A stretch of DNA of 64,000 bases, taken from contig JAPLSN010000031.1 of the NCBI GenBank assembly GCA_026398615.1, positions 62,001-126,000 of the forward strand, read 5' to 3'. The first letter of the stretch is position 1. Every line of letters begins with the position of its first letter. A program made the position numbers and the translations under genes. Positions 24,607 through 33,201 of the stretch are shown here, one piece after another. Source of the DNA: Spirochaetota bacterium (GTDB lineage: Bacteria > Spirochaetota > Spirochaetia > Treponematales > UBA12059). The notes under the pieces were generated by a model. The model was given only the letters and a program-made list of their open reading frames with translations. It made no database searches and was not told where the DNA came from.

Positions 24607-25535
24607 GGGGTTCCTTTCCCGGTCGCGGCCAGGAAATCGGCCGCCAGGCGCGAGGTATCGATGCTGCGGAGATCTTCGCGGTCATGGAGCCCCGCGGGCA
24701 GGAAGTCGAAATCGAACAGGGGCGTTTCCGCGAATCGCCGGTCCAGCGTCCATTCCGCCGTGGACACGCCGCGCTTGTTGAGGCAGAGCCCCGAGAGCGG
24801 GATGTCGATGCGATCGAGCTCGTCCTTGATCCTGAAGGCTTCCGAAACGGAGAGCCGGTCGGGATTGATGATGACGGCGATGTAGCTCTCATCGCTGAAG
24901 AGCGCGGAGAGCCCCGCGAGGCGGGTCTTGATGGAACTGAGCTTGCCGTAGACCTTGTCGTCCTTCTTGTCGACGCAGCCCGAGGCCACGGGAGAAGCAG
25001 GATTGATCCGCGTTATGGACTGGCGGCGATCGAGGATCCGCTCCCGGAGCTTCGAGAGCTCCGAGACCCAGAGTTTCGAGATCGCCGGCATCGCCAGGAA
25101 GCGCAGGGAAAGCGCCGTCGGAGGCGTGTCGTAGACGACGATGTCGAAATCGCCCGAGAGGTCGCGGCGTATGTGCTCGATGGCCCAGAGCACCGCGTAT
25201 TCCTCGGTGCCCGGAGCGTATTTCATGATCTTGAAGAAGGAATCCAGGTTCAGGGACAGGTTGTAGGAGTAGGTCGACGCGAGTTCGGCCCTGCTCTCCT
25301 CGAGATACCTCTCGACCCAGGCGCCCAGGTCGACTTCGAGGGCGGAAAGCCCGCTCTCCACTTGCCGCGGTTCCCCGCCCAGCGAAGCCCCGAGGACGTC
25401 GCCGAGGTTATGGGCCGGATCGAGCGATGCGACGAGGACGCGCTTCCCCGAACGCGCGAGGGAGAGCGCGAAGGCGGCGGAGAGGGTCGTCTTCCCCACG
25501 CCGCCCTTCCCCAGGAAAAACGCGTTCGTTCTCAT
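24603..25535 (-). CDS. ArsA/Get3-family ATPase
   Basis: A 310-residue deviant-Walker ATPase. P-loop FLGKGGVGKTTLSAAFALSL (7-26), switch I LDPAHNLGDVLG, and switch II VVYDTPPTALSLRFLAMPA match ArsA/Get3; the A-loop-like region ends in NPDRLSVSEAFRIKDEL. It is a single half, not the fused ArsA. The CxxC zinc motif of eukaryotic Get3 is absent, and no arsenic genes (arsB, arsC, arsR) are near, so a protein-targeting or assembly role is more likely than arsenite efflux. Middle gene of a four-gene cluster. Confidence 0.87.
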   Translation of the reverse strand: MRTNAFFLGKGGVGKTTLSAAFALSLARSGKRVLVASLDPAHNLGDVLGASLGGEPRQVESGLSALEVDLGAWVERYLEESRAELASTYSYNLSLNLDSFFKIMKYAPGTEEYAVLWAIEHIRRDLSGDFDIVVYDTPPTALSLRFLAMPAISKLWVSELSKLRERILDRRQSITRINPASPVASGCVDKKDDKVYGKLSSIKTRLAGLSALFSDESYIAVIINPDRLSVSEAFRIKDELDRIDIPLSGLCLNKRGVSTAEWTLDRRFAETPLFDFDFLPAGLHDREDLRSIDTSRLAADFLAATGKGTP

Positions 25536-25551
25536 GTATCTCCTGCCTGGC

Positions 25552-25836
25552 TCAGCCTATCTCGAGGATGCCCATGAGGGCGGCGAGAGGGTCGTGGGCG
25601 AAATCCGAGCGGGCGAGCATGATCGTGAGTTCGCGCTCCATGTGGGGAAGGATTTCCAGGGCGATGGGGGCGGGCGGCGACGGGAAGCCGACGAAACCGC
25701 CGAGAATGAGGAGCGAGAAAATGTTCTCGAGCTCCTTGAGCTCGAATTCGAGTATGGCTACGGCTTTTTCCCGATGCATCTGCACCGCCGCCGCGGCGAG
25801 CTTCCCGAAGAAACGGATGAATCCCTTTTTGTCCAT
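25552..25836 (-). CDS. small hypothetical protein preceding the ArsA-type ATPase
   Basis: A 94-residue protein with an amphipathic N-terminal helix (MDKKGFIRFFGKLAAAAVQMHREK), a hydrophobic centre (IFSLLILGGFVGFPSPPAPIA) and an acidic helical end. Not recognised. It ends 17 nt before the ATPase start and is the first gene of that cluster, just downstream of the cstA terminator. The hydrophobic helix could be a membrane anchor or a client for the Get3-like ATPase; both are inference. Confidence 0.6.
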   Translation of the reverse strand: MDKKGFIRFFGKLAAAAVQMHREKAVAILEFELKELENIFSLLILGGFVGFPSPPAPIALEILPHMERELTIMLARSDFAHDPLAALMGILEIG

Positions 25837-25865
25837 CGCCCTGGCCTTTCACTGGAAGGTAAAAA

Positions 25866-25892
25866 GAAAGGGCTTCACGGGGAAGCCCTTTC
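25866..25892 (-). terminator. intrinsic terminator of cstA
   Basis: An 11-bp stem (GAAAGGGCTTC at 25866-25876 with GAAGCCCTTTC at 25882-25892) with a 5-nt loop is followed, reading the minus strand, by a T5 run at 25865-25861. It is between cstA and the ArsA cluster. Confidence 0.85.
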
Positions 25893-25934
25893 CGCACCAT
25901 TTCCGGTTTTTCTCGAAACAAGACCGTAGGTTCA

Positions 25935-25978
25935 CCGGAGCGGGCTACCGTACGCATGCGGCCTGAAGCCCGCTCCGG
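25935..25978. repeat. 12-bp inverted repeat just after cstA
   Basis: CCGGAGCGGGCT (25935-25946) and AGCCCGCTCCGG (25967-25978) form a perfect stem with a 20-nt loop ending 7 nt past the cstA stop. No T-run; it may protect the 3' end or assist the terminator beyond it. Confidence 0.7.
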
Positions 25979-25984
25979 AAGGAA

Positions 25985-27682
25985 TCAGGCCGTGGCGGCC
26001 TTTTTGTCGCCGAAGTTCTTCAGGAATCCGGCGATCATGGTGAAGTTGAGAATGAGCATGAACAGGGTTATCGCGCCGACGACCGAGCCGGTGATGAGGT
26101 TCGGAACCTTCGCCATGTCCCTGAAGAAGACGGGGATGATCACGATCTCGTACCAGATGAGGGCCGCGGTGACCGTGACCCAGAGGAACACGGCCGGGAC
26201 AAGTACGATCATCGTGTACTTCGGATTGAGCTTCTTCTTGACCCAGACCGCGACGGTGAGCATGACGACCGAGGCAAGGAGTTGGTTGGCGCCGGAGAAG
26301 GCGGGCCACAGGGTCGTGTAGCCGCCGGAACGGGCGAGGAAGATGCCGACGAAGGCGATGATGATGGAAGCGACCCACTTGTTGTTGAATACCTTGTAGA
26401 TCACGGGGTTCTTGTCCTTCATCGGAAGCGCCATTTCCTGGATGATGTAACGCCCGAGCCTGTTCGTCGTATCCAGGGTCGTGAGTGCGAAGGTGGAGAC
26501 CCAGACCGCCGAGAAAAGGGTCATGAAGTTCATCGAGAGGAAGGGCAGCGTCGTGCTGACCATCGTGGCGAAGGACTGGACGAAGCGTCCGAGCGCGGGG
26601 GTCGTCATCAGCTTGTCGCCCAACGCGAGGCCGCCGAAGGCCGCGATGGAGATGATGACCAGGGTCGAGAGGAAACCCTCGACGAGCATGGCCCCGTAGC
26701 CCACGAACAGAGCGTCCTTCTCCTCCCTGAGCTGCTTGGAGCTCGTGCCGGAGGCGACCAGCGCGTGGAACCCGGAGAGGGCGCCGCACGCGATGATGAG
26801 CGGGACGGTCGGCCAGAAGGGGCTGGGCTGGAGGGCGCCGGCCGGGCCGATCAGCTTCGCGCTGAAGGTCGTGAAGACGGGGATGGCGTCGAAGGACCTG
26901 ACGCTGATCAGCGCCGCGATGCCGCCGGCGAGAAGGCCGAAGTAGAGGAAGAACGAGGACAGGTAGTCGCGGGGCTGCAGCAGCAGGTTCACCGGCAGCG
27001 TGGACGCGAGGACGATGTAGACGAAGATGATGAGGAAGTAGAGGTCCTTGCTCCACTTGACGGGGAGCAAGTTGCCACAGAAGAAGGCAACGCAGATGAG
27101 GACGAGGCCGATGAGGCTGCCCCAGCCAAGCCCGAGCTTGGACTTGTACATCGCGAAGCCCGCGATCACGGCGGCGACGCAGAAGAACACGAACGCGAAG
27201 AAGACGCGGCCGTCGGCGGCGAACTGGCCGGCGACGATGTCGCCGAACGCGGCGACCACGAGGATGCAGAGGAACATGGTGAACCAGCCGAAGGTCTTGC
27301 CGGCCTTCTTGCCGATCATGTCCTGGGCGACGAACTGCACCGAGCGGCCGTCGTAGCGTACGGAGGCCGCGAGGGCGAGGTAGTCGTGGATGGCGCCGAG
27401 GAAGATGTTGCCGAGCCATATCCAGAGGAGGCCGGGGAGCCAACCCCAGGCGACCGCCATGGCGGGACCGGTGATGGGGCCCGCGCCGGCGATGGACGCG
27501 AAATGGTGGCCGAAGAGGACATACTTGGACGTGGGTACGTAATCCACGCCGTCCGAAAGCCGTTTGGAGGGGGCTTCCGGAGCATCCTGACTCTTCAGCA
27601 GCTTGGTCTGGATGATTTTCCCGTACGTGAAGTAGAATATGAGATAAATGCCGATGGCGACCAAAGCGATAATCGTACTCAT
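25985..27682 (-). CDS. cstA: carbon starvation protein CstA family transporter
   Basis: A 565-residue polytopic inner-membrane protein of the CstA/BtsT family, which imports pyruvate or peptides. ATG 27682 follows AGGAGG. Family blocks are YVPTSKYVLFGHHFASIAGAGPITGPAMA in parts (for example GHHFASIAGAGPITGPA), WLGNIFLGAIHDYLAL, GTSSKQLREEKDALFVGYGA, LDTTNRLGRYI and FSGANQLLA. About 14-16 helices. Shorter than E. coli CstA (about 700), as in the short subfamily. It has its own strong promoter (27705-27733) and terminator, so it is monocistronic. The same frame stays open far upstream but that part is antisense to another gene. Confidence 0.95.
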   Translation of the reverse strand: MSTIIALVAIGIYLIFYFTYGKIIQTKLLKSQDAPEAPSKRLSDGVDYVPTSKYVLFGHHFASIAGAGPITGPAMAVAWGWLPGLLWIWLGNIFLGAIHDYLALAASVRYDGRSVQFVAQDMIGKKAGKTFGWFTMFLCILVVAAFGDIVAGQFAADGRVFFAFVFFCVAAVIAGFAMYKSKLGLGWGSLIGLVLICVAFFCGNLLPVKWSKDLYFLIIFVYIVLASTLPVNLLLQPRDYLSSFFLYFGLLAGGIAALISVRSFDAIPVFTTFSAKLIGPAGALQPSPFWPTVPLIIACGALSGFHALVASGTSSKQLREEKDALFVGYGAMLVEGFLSTLVIISIAAFGGLALGDKLMTTPALGRFVQSFATMVSTTLPFLSMNFMTLFSAVWVSTFALTTLDTTNRLGRYIIQEMALPMKDKNPVIYKVFNNKWVASIIIAFVGIFLARSGGYTTLWPAFSGANQLLASVVMLTVAVWVKKKLNPKYTMIVLVPAVFLWVTVTAALIWYEIVIIPVFFRDMAKVPNLITGSVVGAITLFMLILNFTMIAGFLKNFGDKKAATA

Positions 27683-27704
27683 AGTGCCTCCTGTATGTTT
27701 TTGC

Positions 27705-27733
27705 ATGCTAAGCCGGTATGAACGAGTTGTCAA
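27705..27733 (-). promoter_or_regulatory. sigma70-type promoter of cstA
   Basis: On the minus strand a perfect TTGACA (27728-27733), a 17-nt spacer and TAGCAT (27705-27710), ending 22 nt before the cstA start. One of the best consensus promoters in the window. Confidence 0.8.
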
Positions 27734-27841
27734 ATTGAATTTTCGGGACAAGGTTGACATCAGGGGCGCGGCGGCGGCAGAGTCTTTCCATGAACGACCG
27801 CATCGCGAGCCCCGCCGGGGACGCAGAGAAAGGGGACGCCC

Positions 27842-29320
27842 ATGGTTTGGAAGATCGCCGTCAGGAATTTGCTCCAGCACAAGGCGAAGACCGTCATCAT
27901 CGGCACGCTCGTGACGATCGGCATCATGCTCACCCTCGTGGGCAACTCGGTCATCGACTCGATAATCTCGATGATCTCCCGCAGCTTCATCCGGAACTAC
28001 ACCGCGGACATATTGGTCACCTCCTCGGAAACCATGGGCGCGGGCGTGTTCGGCGCCCAGAGCGACGACATGATGGGCCCGCCCGTCGTGCCCCTGCTCA
28101 AGGATTACGGCCGGGTGCTGCCCCTGGTCCGCGGGCTCCCGGGCGTCGCGTCCTTCACCTCCCAGCTGTCCGCGTACGCGATGATCAACCTCGAAGCGAA
28201 GGGCATGGACTACGGCCTCTTCTTCGGGATCGATCCGGCCGACTACTTCCGGACCATGGACGGCGCGCGGATCGTGGACGGCATGGGCCGCCGCCTGGAA
28301 CCGGGCGAGGACGGCATCATGCTGCACCGCACGGTCTGGAAGCGGATCAGGGACCAGCGCGGCGTGGAGCTCAAGCCCGGCGATCCCGTCCAGCTCAACA
28401 GCTTCGGCAACGTGGGGTTCAAGATACGCGAAGTCCCGCTCGTGGGCGTTTTCGAATTCGACAGCGCCAACGACCGCATGTTCGTCCCGTCCTTTGCCGA
28501 CGTCCGGACCCTGCGCTACCTCGGCGGACGGCACGGCGGCATCTCTGAAAAGGTGGAAGTCGACGCGTCCGCGACCGCCTATCTGGACGCCTCGGCGGAC
28601 GCCGGCATCGACAGCCTCTTCGGCAACGGAAGCGCCCAGGCTGCCCCTGCGCCGGCGCTTCGGACGGCTCCGGCGGCTGACCCGTTCGCCATCCTGGGAA
28701 AACCGGGCGGGCGGACCGCGGTTCCGGAAACCGAGGGTTCGTGGAACTTCGTGCTCATCCGGATGAAGGAAGGCGCCGACCCCGGTCCCGCGATCGAGTC
28801 GCTCAACGCGGCTTTCGACGACCTGGGCCTGCGCGCCCGTGCGCAGGGCTGGCAAATGTCGGCTTCGCCCGATTCCTTCACCTATGCCGGCGTCCAGCTG
28901 CTCTTCAACGCCTTCATCGTCATCCTGGCCTGCGTGTCGATCATCATCATCATGAACACCCTGGTCGCCTCCGTCATGGAGCGCACCGCGGAGATCGGCA
29001 CGATGCGCGCTCTCGGCGCGGGGAAGAAGCTCGTGTTCGGGATGTTCGTCGCCGAAACCTCGGTCATCACCGCGGTCTTCGGCGCGCTCGGCATCGCGCT
29101 CGGGTGGGCGATCGTTTCCCTGCTCGGCGCGGCGGGCATCCCGACGGACAACGACGCGCTCAGGTTCCTCGGCGGCGGGGGCATCCTCAAGCCCGCCGTA
29201 AGCACCGGTCCGCTCGTCGTCTCCTTCATCCTCATGGCGTTCATCGGGCTCGTATCGTGGGTGTTCCCGGTGCTCATGGCCCTCAAGGTCTCGCCCCTGC
29301 GGGCGATAACCACGGAATAG
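27842..29320 (+). CDS. ABC transporter permease, FtsX/LolCE type (operon 2, first)
   Basis: A 492-residue inner-membrane permease, start ATG 27842 after AAAGGGGACGCCC. N-terminal helix (IIGTLVTIGIMLTLVGNSV, about 18-36), a large periplasmic domain with an Ala/Pro-rich insert at about 265-290, and three C-terminal helices from about 355 (LLFNAFIVILACVSIIIIMN) bearing VMERTAEIGTMRALGAGKKL. It is the first gene of a four-gene operon lacking an ATPase. The larger periplasmic domain distinguishes it from the paralogues at 19612-22192. Confidence 0.9.
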   Translation: MVWKIAVRNLLQHKAKTVIIGTLVTIGIMLTLVGNSVIDSIISMISRSFIRNYTADILVTSSETMGAGVFGAQSDDMMGPPVVPLLKDYGRVLPLVRGLPGVASFTSQLSAYAMINLEAKGMDYGLFFGIDPADYFRTMDGARIVDGMGRRLEPGEDGIMLHRTVWKRIRDQRGVELKPGDPVQLNSFGNVGFKIREVPLVGVFEFDSANDRMFVPSFADVRTLRYLGGRHGGISEKVEVDASATAYLDASADAGIDSLFGNGSAQAAPAPALRTAPAADPFAILGKPGGRTAVPETEGSWNFVLIRMKEGADPGPAIESLNAAFDDLGLRARAQGWQMSASPDSFTYAGVQLLFNAFIVILACVSIIIIMNTLVASVMERTAEIGTMRALGAGKKLVFGMFVAETSVITAVFGALGIALGWAIVSLLGAAGIPTDNDALRFLGGGGILKPAVSTGPLVVSFILMAFIGLVSWVFPVLMALKVSPLRAITTE

Positions 29321-29331
29321 GGGGGAGAAGC

Positions 29332-30813
29332 ATGGTACTGCCCGGGATCGCGCTGCGCAACCTGAGCCGGCAGAAGCGCCGGAATTTCCTCCTCGCCGGG
29401 GCCCTGGCTTTCGGCGTCATGGTCATCGTCGCCGTGAACGGCCTCGTCGGGGGGCTCCTCTCGAGCATCCAGCGGAACGCCTCCGACCTCATCACCGGCC
29501 ACATCTTCTTCACGTCCATGTACAAGGACGTGAACGGCCGCCTCGTCCAGTCGGTCGACGACGATTCCCGGATGATCGCTGCCGTCTCGGAGCTGGGCCT
29601 CGACCACGTCTTCATGACGCGAAGGACCGGCGCGGGCGGCAGCATCGTCTTCAACGGGGAATCCGCGATGCGGCAGCTCGCCGGTGTCGACTGGAACGAG
29701 GAAAGCTACCTCGCGAAGAGCCTCCAGTTCGACGCTGGTTCCGCAGACGGGATGGCGGGAAGCGACGGCATCATCGTCTCCACGACTCTCGCCGAGATGC
29801 TGGGGCTCGTCCCCAAGTCCAAGCTGGACGCGGTCGAGCGCGACGGCCTGCGGCGCGAGCTGGCCGCGAAACTCAAGGCCGGGAGCGGGACGGGGAAAGC
29901 CGACCGCAAGCTCCTCCAGCGGCGCCTCAAGGCCGCCATCGCGGCGGCCGAGGAAGCGCGCAAGGGCGTGCGCGACGAGGCCATCGCCAAGTCGGCGGGC
30001 GAGACCCTCATCGTCCAGCTGTCGACCATCCATGGCCAGCAGAACGTAGGCGAGTTCAGGATCAGGGGCATCTACCGCGCCCAGTTCGACTTCTCGGCGT
30101 ACGTCGACAGGACAACGCTCAACCGCCTCGTGGACATGCCCGACCGGGCGTACAACCTCTTGGGGGTATACCTGAAGGACCCTTCCGACCTCGACGCCAA
30201 GACGGTCCGCCTCCATCAGGCCCTCGTCAAGGCCGGCTACGACATGTACCCGATCGAAAAGGTGATGGGCCGGGGCTCGGGCGACATCGCCTCGGAGCTC
30301 CAGCGGACGGATTTCAAGGGGTCGAAATACCTCGTGACGAACATCAACAACGAGCTCGGCGCCTTCATCAGGATCGCCGACGGAGTACGGGCCGCGAGCG
30401 GCGGGCTTTTCGCGATCATCATGGCCGTCATCATGGTCGGGATCGTGAACACTTTCCGCGTCGTGGTGTACGAGCGCACGAGGGAGATCGGCACGATGCG
30501 CGCCCTCGGGGCGCGGCGCTCCCAGGTGAGGAACCTCTTCCTGCTGGAGGCTCTCTTCCTTTCGCTCGGCGGGACCCTCGTCGGATTCGCGGCAGGATTC
30601 CTGATCCTGGCGGGCGTCCACCTCATGGAGTTCAACGCCTTCACCGAGCTCGCGTTCTTCCTGGAACGGGGCAGGCTCGCCTGGCGGGTCGAACCGGGCC
30701 TCCTGGCAGGATCGCTGGCCGTGGTCTGCGCCATGACCCTCGCCGCGGCCTCCATGCCGGCGGGGAAGGCCGCGCGCCTGCGGCCGGCCAACGCGCTTCG
30801 CGCCCAGTTCTGA
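29332..30813 (+). CDS. ABC transporter permease, FtsX/LolCE type (operon 2, second)
   Basis: A 493-residue permease; ATG 29332 follows GGGGGAGAAGC, 11 nt after the previous stop. N-terminal helix (FLLAGALAFGVMVIVAVNGL), a periplasmic domain with a charged helical insert (LKAGSGTGKADRKLLQRRL, about 180-215), and C-terminal helices with VYERTREIGTMRALGARRSQ. Partner of the first permease in a presumed heterodimer. An ATPase must come from elsewhere; the LolD-like one at 22189-22926 is the nearest candidate. Confidence 0.9.
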   Translation: MVLPGIALRNLSRQKRRNFLLAGALAFGVMVIVAVNGLVGGLLSSIQRNASDLITGHIFFTSMYKDVNGRLVQSVDDDSRMIAAVSELGLDHVFMTRRTGAGGSIVFNGESAMRQLAGVDWNEESYLAKSLQFDAGSADGMAGSDGIIVSTTLAEMLGLVPKSKLDAVERDGLRRELAAKLKAGSGTGKADRKLLQRRLKAAIAAAEEARKGVRDEAIAKSAGETLIVQLSTIHGQQNVGEFRIRGIYRAQFDFSAYVDRTTLNRLVDMPDRAYNLLGVYLKDPSDLDAKTVRLHQALVKAGYDMYPIEKVMGRGSGDIASELQRTDFKGSKYLVTNINNELGAFIRIADGVRAASGGLFAIIMAVIMVGIVNTFRVVVYERTREIGTMRALGARRSQVRNLFLLEALFLSLGGTLVGFAAGFLILAGVHLMEFNAFTELAFFLERGRLAWRVEPGLLAGSLAVVCAMTLAAASMPAGKAARLRPANALRAQF

Positions 30814-30892
30814 AAACGAGCGCCGCGCGGAAAACCAAGGGCAACGACGGCGGTGAGACGGACGATCCGCCTGCGCCTGAAAGAAGGACCAC

Positions 30893-31642
30893 ATGAAGAA
30901 GACCATCATCGTGTTGACCGGCTCGTTCATCCTCGCCGCTTCGGCCTTCGCCCAGGCGCCGGACTGGAACAGGACGCTCGGCCGTATCGACGAGATGGGC
31001 GATTTCGAAAACGGCGACTTTTCGGCGGAAATAACCCTGGTGTCGCAGAAGCCCGGAGAGGACGACACCGTCATCCAGGCCAGGTACTTCCGCCGCGACC
31101 GCGACGACAAGTTCGTCATCGTCATGCTCAAGCCGGATGTCCAGCGAGGCCAGGGCTACCTGAGTATCGGGGACGACCTGTGGTTCTACGACCCCGAGTC
31201 GCGCAAGTTCGCGTTTTCGTCCCTCAAGGACAGCTTCCAGGATTCCGACGCCCAGAATTCCGACTTTTCCTCGAGCAGCCTCCGCGAGGACTACTCGGTC
31301 GAGAGCTACGCGGACGGGAAGCTCGGCGGGGCCGATATCTGGGCAGCCGTCCTCGTCGCGAAGGACAAGGGCGTCGCCGTGCCAAAGCGCAAGCTGTGGA
31401 TACGCAAGGACAACCTGCTCGTCATGAAAGAGGAACACTACTCGCTCTCCGGCCGGCTCATGCGCACCATCGCCATCCCCAAGTACCAGTCGGTGAGCGG
31501 CAAGTTCGTCCCGGCGAGCATGTTGATCGTGGACGCCATCAAGGTCGGGGAGCGCACACAGATCACCTTCGCTTCCCCATCCGTGGAAAAGCTGCCCGAT
31601 TCCGTCTTCACGAAGACCTACCTCGAGCGGGTGAACCAGTGA
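30893..31642 (+). CDS. LolA-like outer membrane lipoprotein-sorting protein (operon 2)
   Basis: A 249-residue periplasmic protein with signal MKKTIIVLTGSFILAASAFA. Typical blocks are DFSAEITLVSQKPGEDDTV, ARYFRRDRDDKFVIVMLKP, GQGYLSIGDDLWFYDPESRK, SSLREDYSVESYADGKL and KRKLWIRKDNLLVMKEEHY. This resembles the DUF4292/OM lipoprotein-sorting family of paired permease-barrel operons more than classical LolA. Ends with an overlapping GTGA junction with the barrel gene. Confidence 0.9.
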   Translation: MKKTIIVLTGSFILAASAFAQAPDWNRTLGRIDEMGDFENGDFSAEITLVSQKPGEDDTVIQARYFRRDRDDKFVIVMLKPDVQRGQGYLSIGDDLWFYDPESRKFAFSSLKDSFQDSDAQNSDFSSSSLREDYSVESYADGKLGGADIWAAVLVAKDKGVAVPKRKLWIRKDNLLVMKEEHYSLSGRLMRTIAIPKYQSVSGKFVPASMLIVDAIKVGERTQITFASPSVEKLPDSVFTKTYLERVNQ

Positions 31643-33063
31643 AGGCCCGCGTCGCCGCGCTCGCCCTGGCGGCGGCGCTCCGTCTCGGGACCGGGGTCGC
31701 GCAGGAAGCTGCCGACGACATCGATTCGCTCTTCGAAGGCGGGGATTCCTCCGTGGTCGAGGAAGCCGTCACCGTGGAGAACCCCGAAGCCGCCGTCCTC
31801 GAGGACCGGGGCTTCGCCTGGGGCGGGAGCTTCGACGCCCGCCTCGGCGCCAGGCTCGCGTACGAAGACGCGGGTGCGATCGCGAACGACCCCTTGAATG
31901 GCAGCGAAAACCTCCTGGCTTCCCTGGACACGGCGCTCTGCTTCGACGCGAGGCCGGACCGGAACTACCGGGTCTACGGGAAATTCATCGTCGACTATCC
32001 CTTCGGCGACACCGTATCGGTGCCGGGCGGAAAACTCACGCTTGACAGCGTGAAGGTCTTCGAACTCTTCGCGGACTGGAACTGGGACGAGCGTCTCTTC
32101 TTACGCATCGGCAAGCAGACCGTAGGCTGGGGCATCTCCCGCTTCTACCAGTGCGCCGACCCGCTTTCCGTCGGGATCAAGGACCCCGAAAACCCGGAAG
32201 AAGACCTTGAAGGTCCGCTCGCGCTCAAGCTTTCCCTGCCCGTCGGGCCGCACACGCTCTACGGCTACGTCGTGGCCAAGGATTCCTATCTATCGGGCGA
32301 CCCGGCTTCCGCGAGCGCCTCGGACCTGGGCTACGGCGCCAAGGGAGATTTCCTCGTCGCGGTTCCCGAGAACCCCGTGTTCGGGAACGCCGAAGTTACG
32401 GCTGGCGCGTATTGGCAGCGGATGACGGCTCCCAAGGGCGTGTTCGGCGTTTCCACGAGCGTCGGCCAGGTGCAGCTGTTCTCCGACCAGGTCGTGAGCT
32501 GGGGACTGGACTACTTCAGGCTGACCGACGGGGAAGTTCCGCCGGGCATACGCGAAACCGAAAAACCCGCGGAGGGGCTTTTCTGGTCGGCCACCCTCGG
32601 CTTCCTCTACGTGAACAACGACTGGCACGCGACCCTCTACGGGGAATACTACTATAATGGGCCGGGGTCGCTCGATCCGGACTACCTATCGCTCCTGGCC
32701 GCGCGCTACGGCGCGGAACAGGAGCCGACGCTCCCGCCGCCGAAAACGATTTCCGCTTCCGACCTCGGTGCCTACCAGTTGCGGCACAATTCCAGCGTGA
32801 GCATCGCCTTCGACGAACTCTTCGGCAACGACAAGTTCGCCTTTTCCGCTTTCTGGCAGCAGAACTGGGTGGACCTGTCGGGCATGGCCGTGCCGCGCCT
32901 CTCCTTCACGCCCTTCGAGCATTTCACCGTCTCGGCCGGAGCCGTCGCCGGCTGGGGCGGGGACGGCTCCGAGTTCGTTCTCAAGACCTCGGATCCGACA
33001 TCGGGAAAACCCGCGCGCCTGACGGGTTTCATCGAGTTCACGCTGGGATCGGGGAAGTTCTAG
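31639..33063 (+). CDS. outer-membrane beta-barrel protein (operon 2)
   Basis: A 474-residue exported protein starting at GTG 31639, which overlaps the previous stop (GTGA); the sequence then gives a signal peptide (KARVAALALAAALRLGTGVAQ). An acidic segment (DDIDSLFEGGDSSVVEEAV) precedes about 16 strands, for example FIVDYPFGDTV, FLRIGKQTVGWGISRFYQCA and WHATLYGEYYYNGPGS, and the C-terminus ends FIEFTLGSGKF with a terminal Phe. An upstream in-frame extension to 30853 overlaps the LolA-like gene in another frame and is rejected. Likely the outer-membrane receptor or pore of this system. Confidence 0.8.
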   Translation: MKARVAALALAAALRLGTGVAQEAADDIDSLFEGGDSSVVEEAVTVENPEAAVLEDRGFAWGGSFDARLGARLAYEDAGAIANDPLNGSENLLASLDTALCFDARPDRNYRVYGKFIVDYPFGDTVSVPGGKLTLDSVKVFELFADWNWDERLFLRIGKQTVGWGISRFYQCADPLSVGIKDPENPEEDLEGPLALKLSLPVGPHTLYGYVVAKDSYLSGDPASASASDLGYGAKGDFLVAVPENPVFGNAEVTAGAYWQRMTAPKGVFGVSTSVGQVQLFSDQVVSWGLDYFRLTDGEVPPGIRETEKPAEGLFWSATLGFLYVNNDWHATLYGEYYYNGPGSLDPDYLSLLAARYGAEQEPTLPPPKTISASDLGAYQLRHNSSVSIAFDELFGNDKFAFSAFWQQNWVDLSGMAVPRLSFTPFEHFTVSAGAVAGWGGDGSEFVLKTSDPTSGKPARLTGFIEFTLGSGKF

Positions 33064-33150
33064 CAGGGTATTGGGGCGCTCCCGCATGGTTCAGGTTTTT
33101 AAACAAGATTTATAGGCCTTATGGCAGACTGAATATCCAAGAACGACGAA

Positions 33151-33162
33151 GGGACAGTCCCC
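33151..33162. repeat. REP-like palindrome GGGACAGTCCCC
   Basis: GGGACAGTCCCC lies 40 nt before the RAYT gene. The complementary-type copies at 34254 and 34312 suggest REP-like targets for the transposase. Confidence 0.55.
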
Positions 33163-33201
33163 AACGCAAGCATGAGTGCCAGACGCGGACGTTAATGATG
33201 C

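Noticed and set aside
24603-25535. Arsenite efflux ATPase ArsA
   Set aside because: Single-half ATPase and no arsB, arsC, arsR or arsD nearby.
27683-28855. In-frame upstream extension of cstA
   Set aside because: Antisense to the permease at 27842 and lacks any CstA similarity; AGGAGG and the promoter set the start at 27682.
28882-31131. Long open frame on the minus strand, 749 codons
   Set aside because: It is antisense to two well-supported permeases and a LolA-like gene; its composition (rich in Arg, Asp, Glu, His, Val) is that of a complementary-strand frame in G+C-rich DNA.
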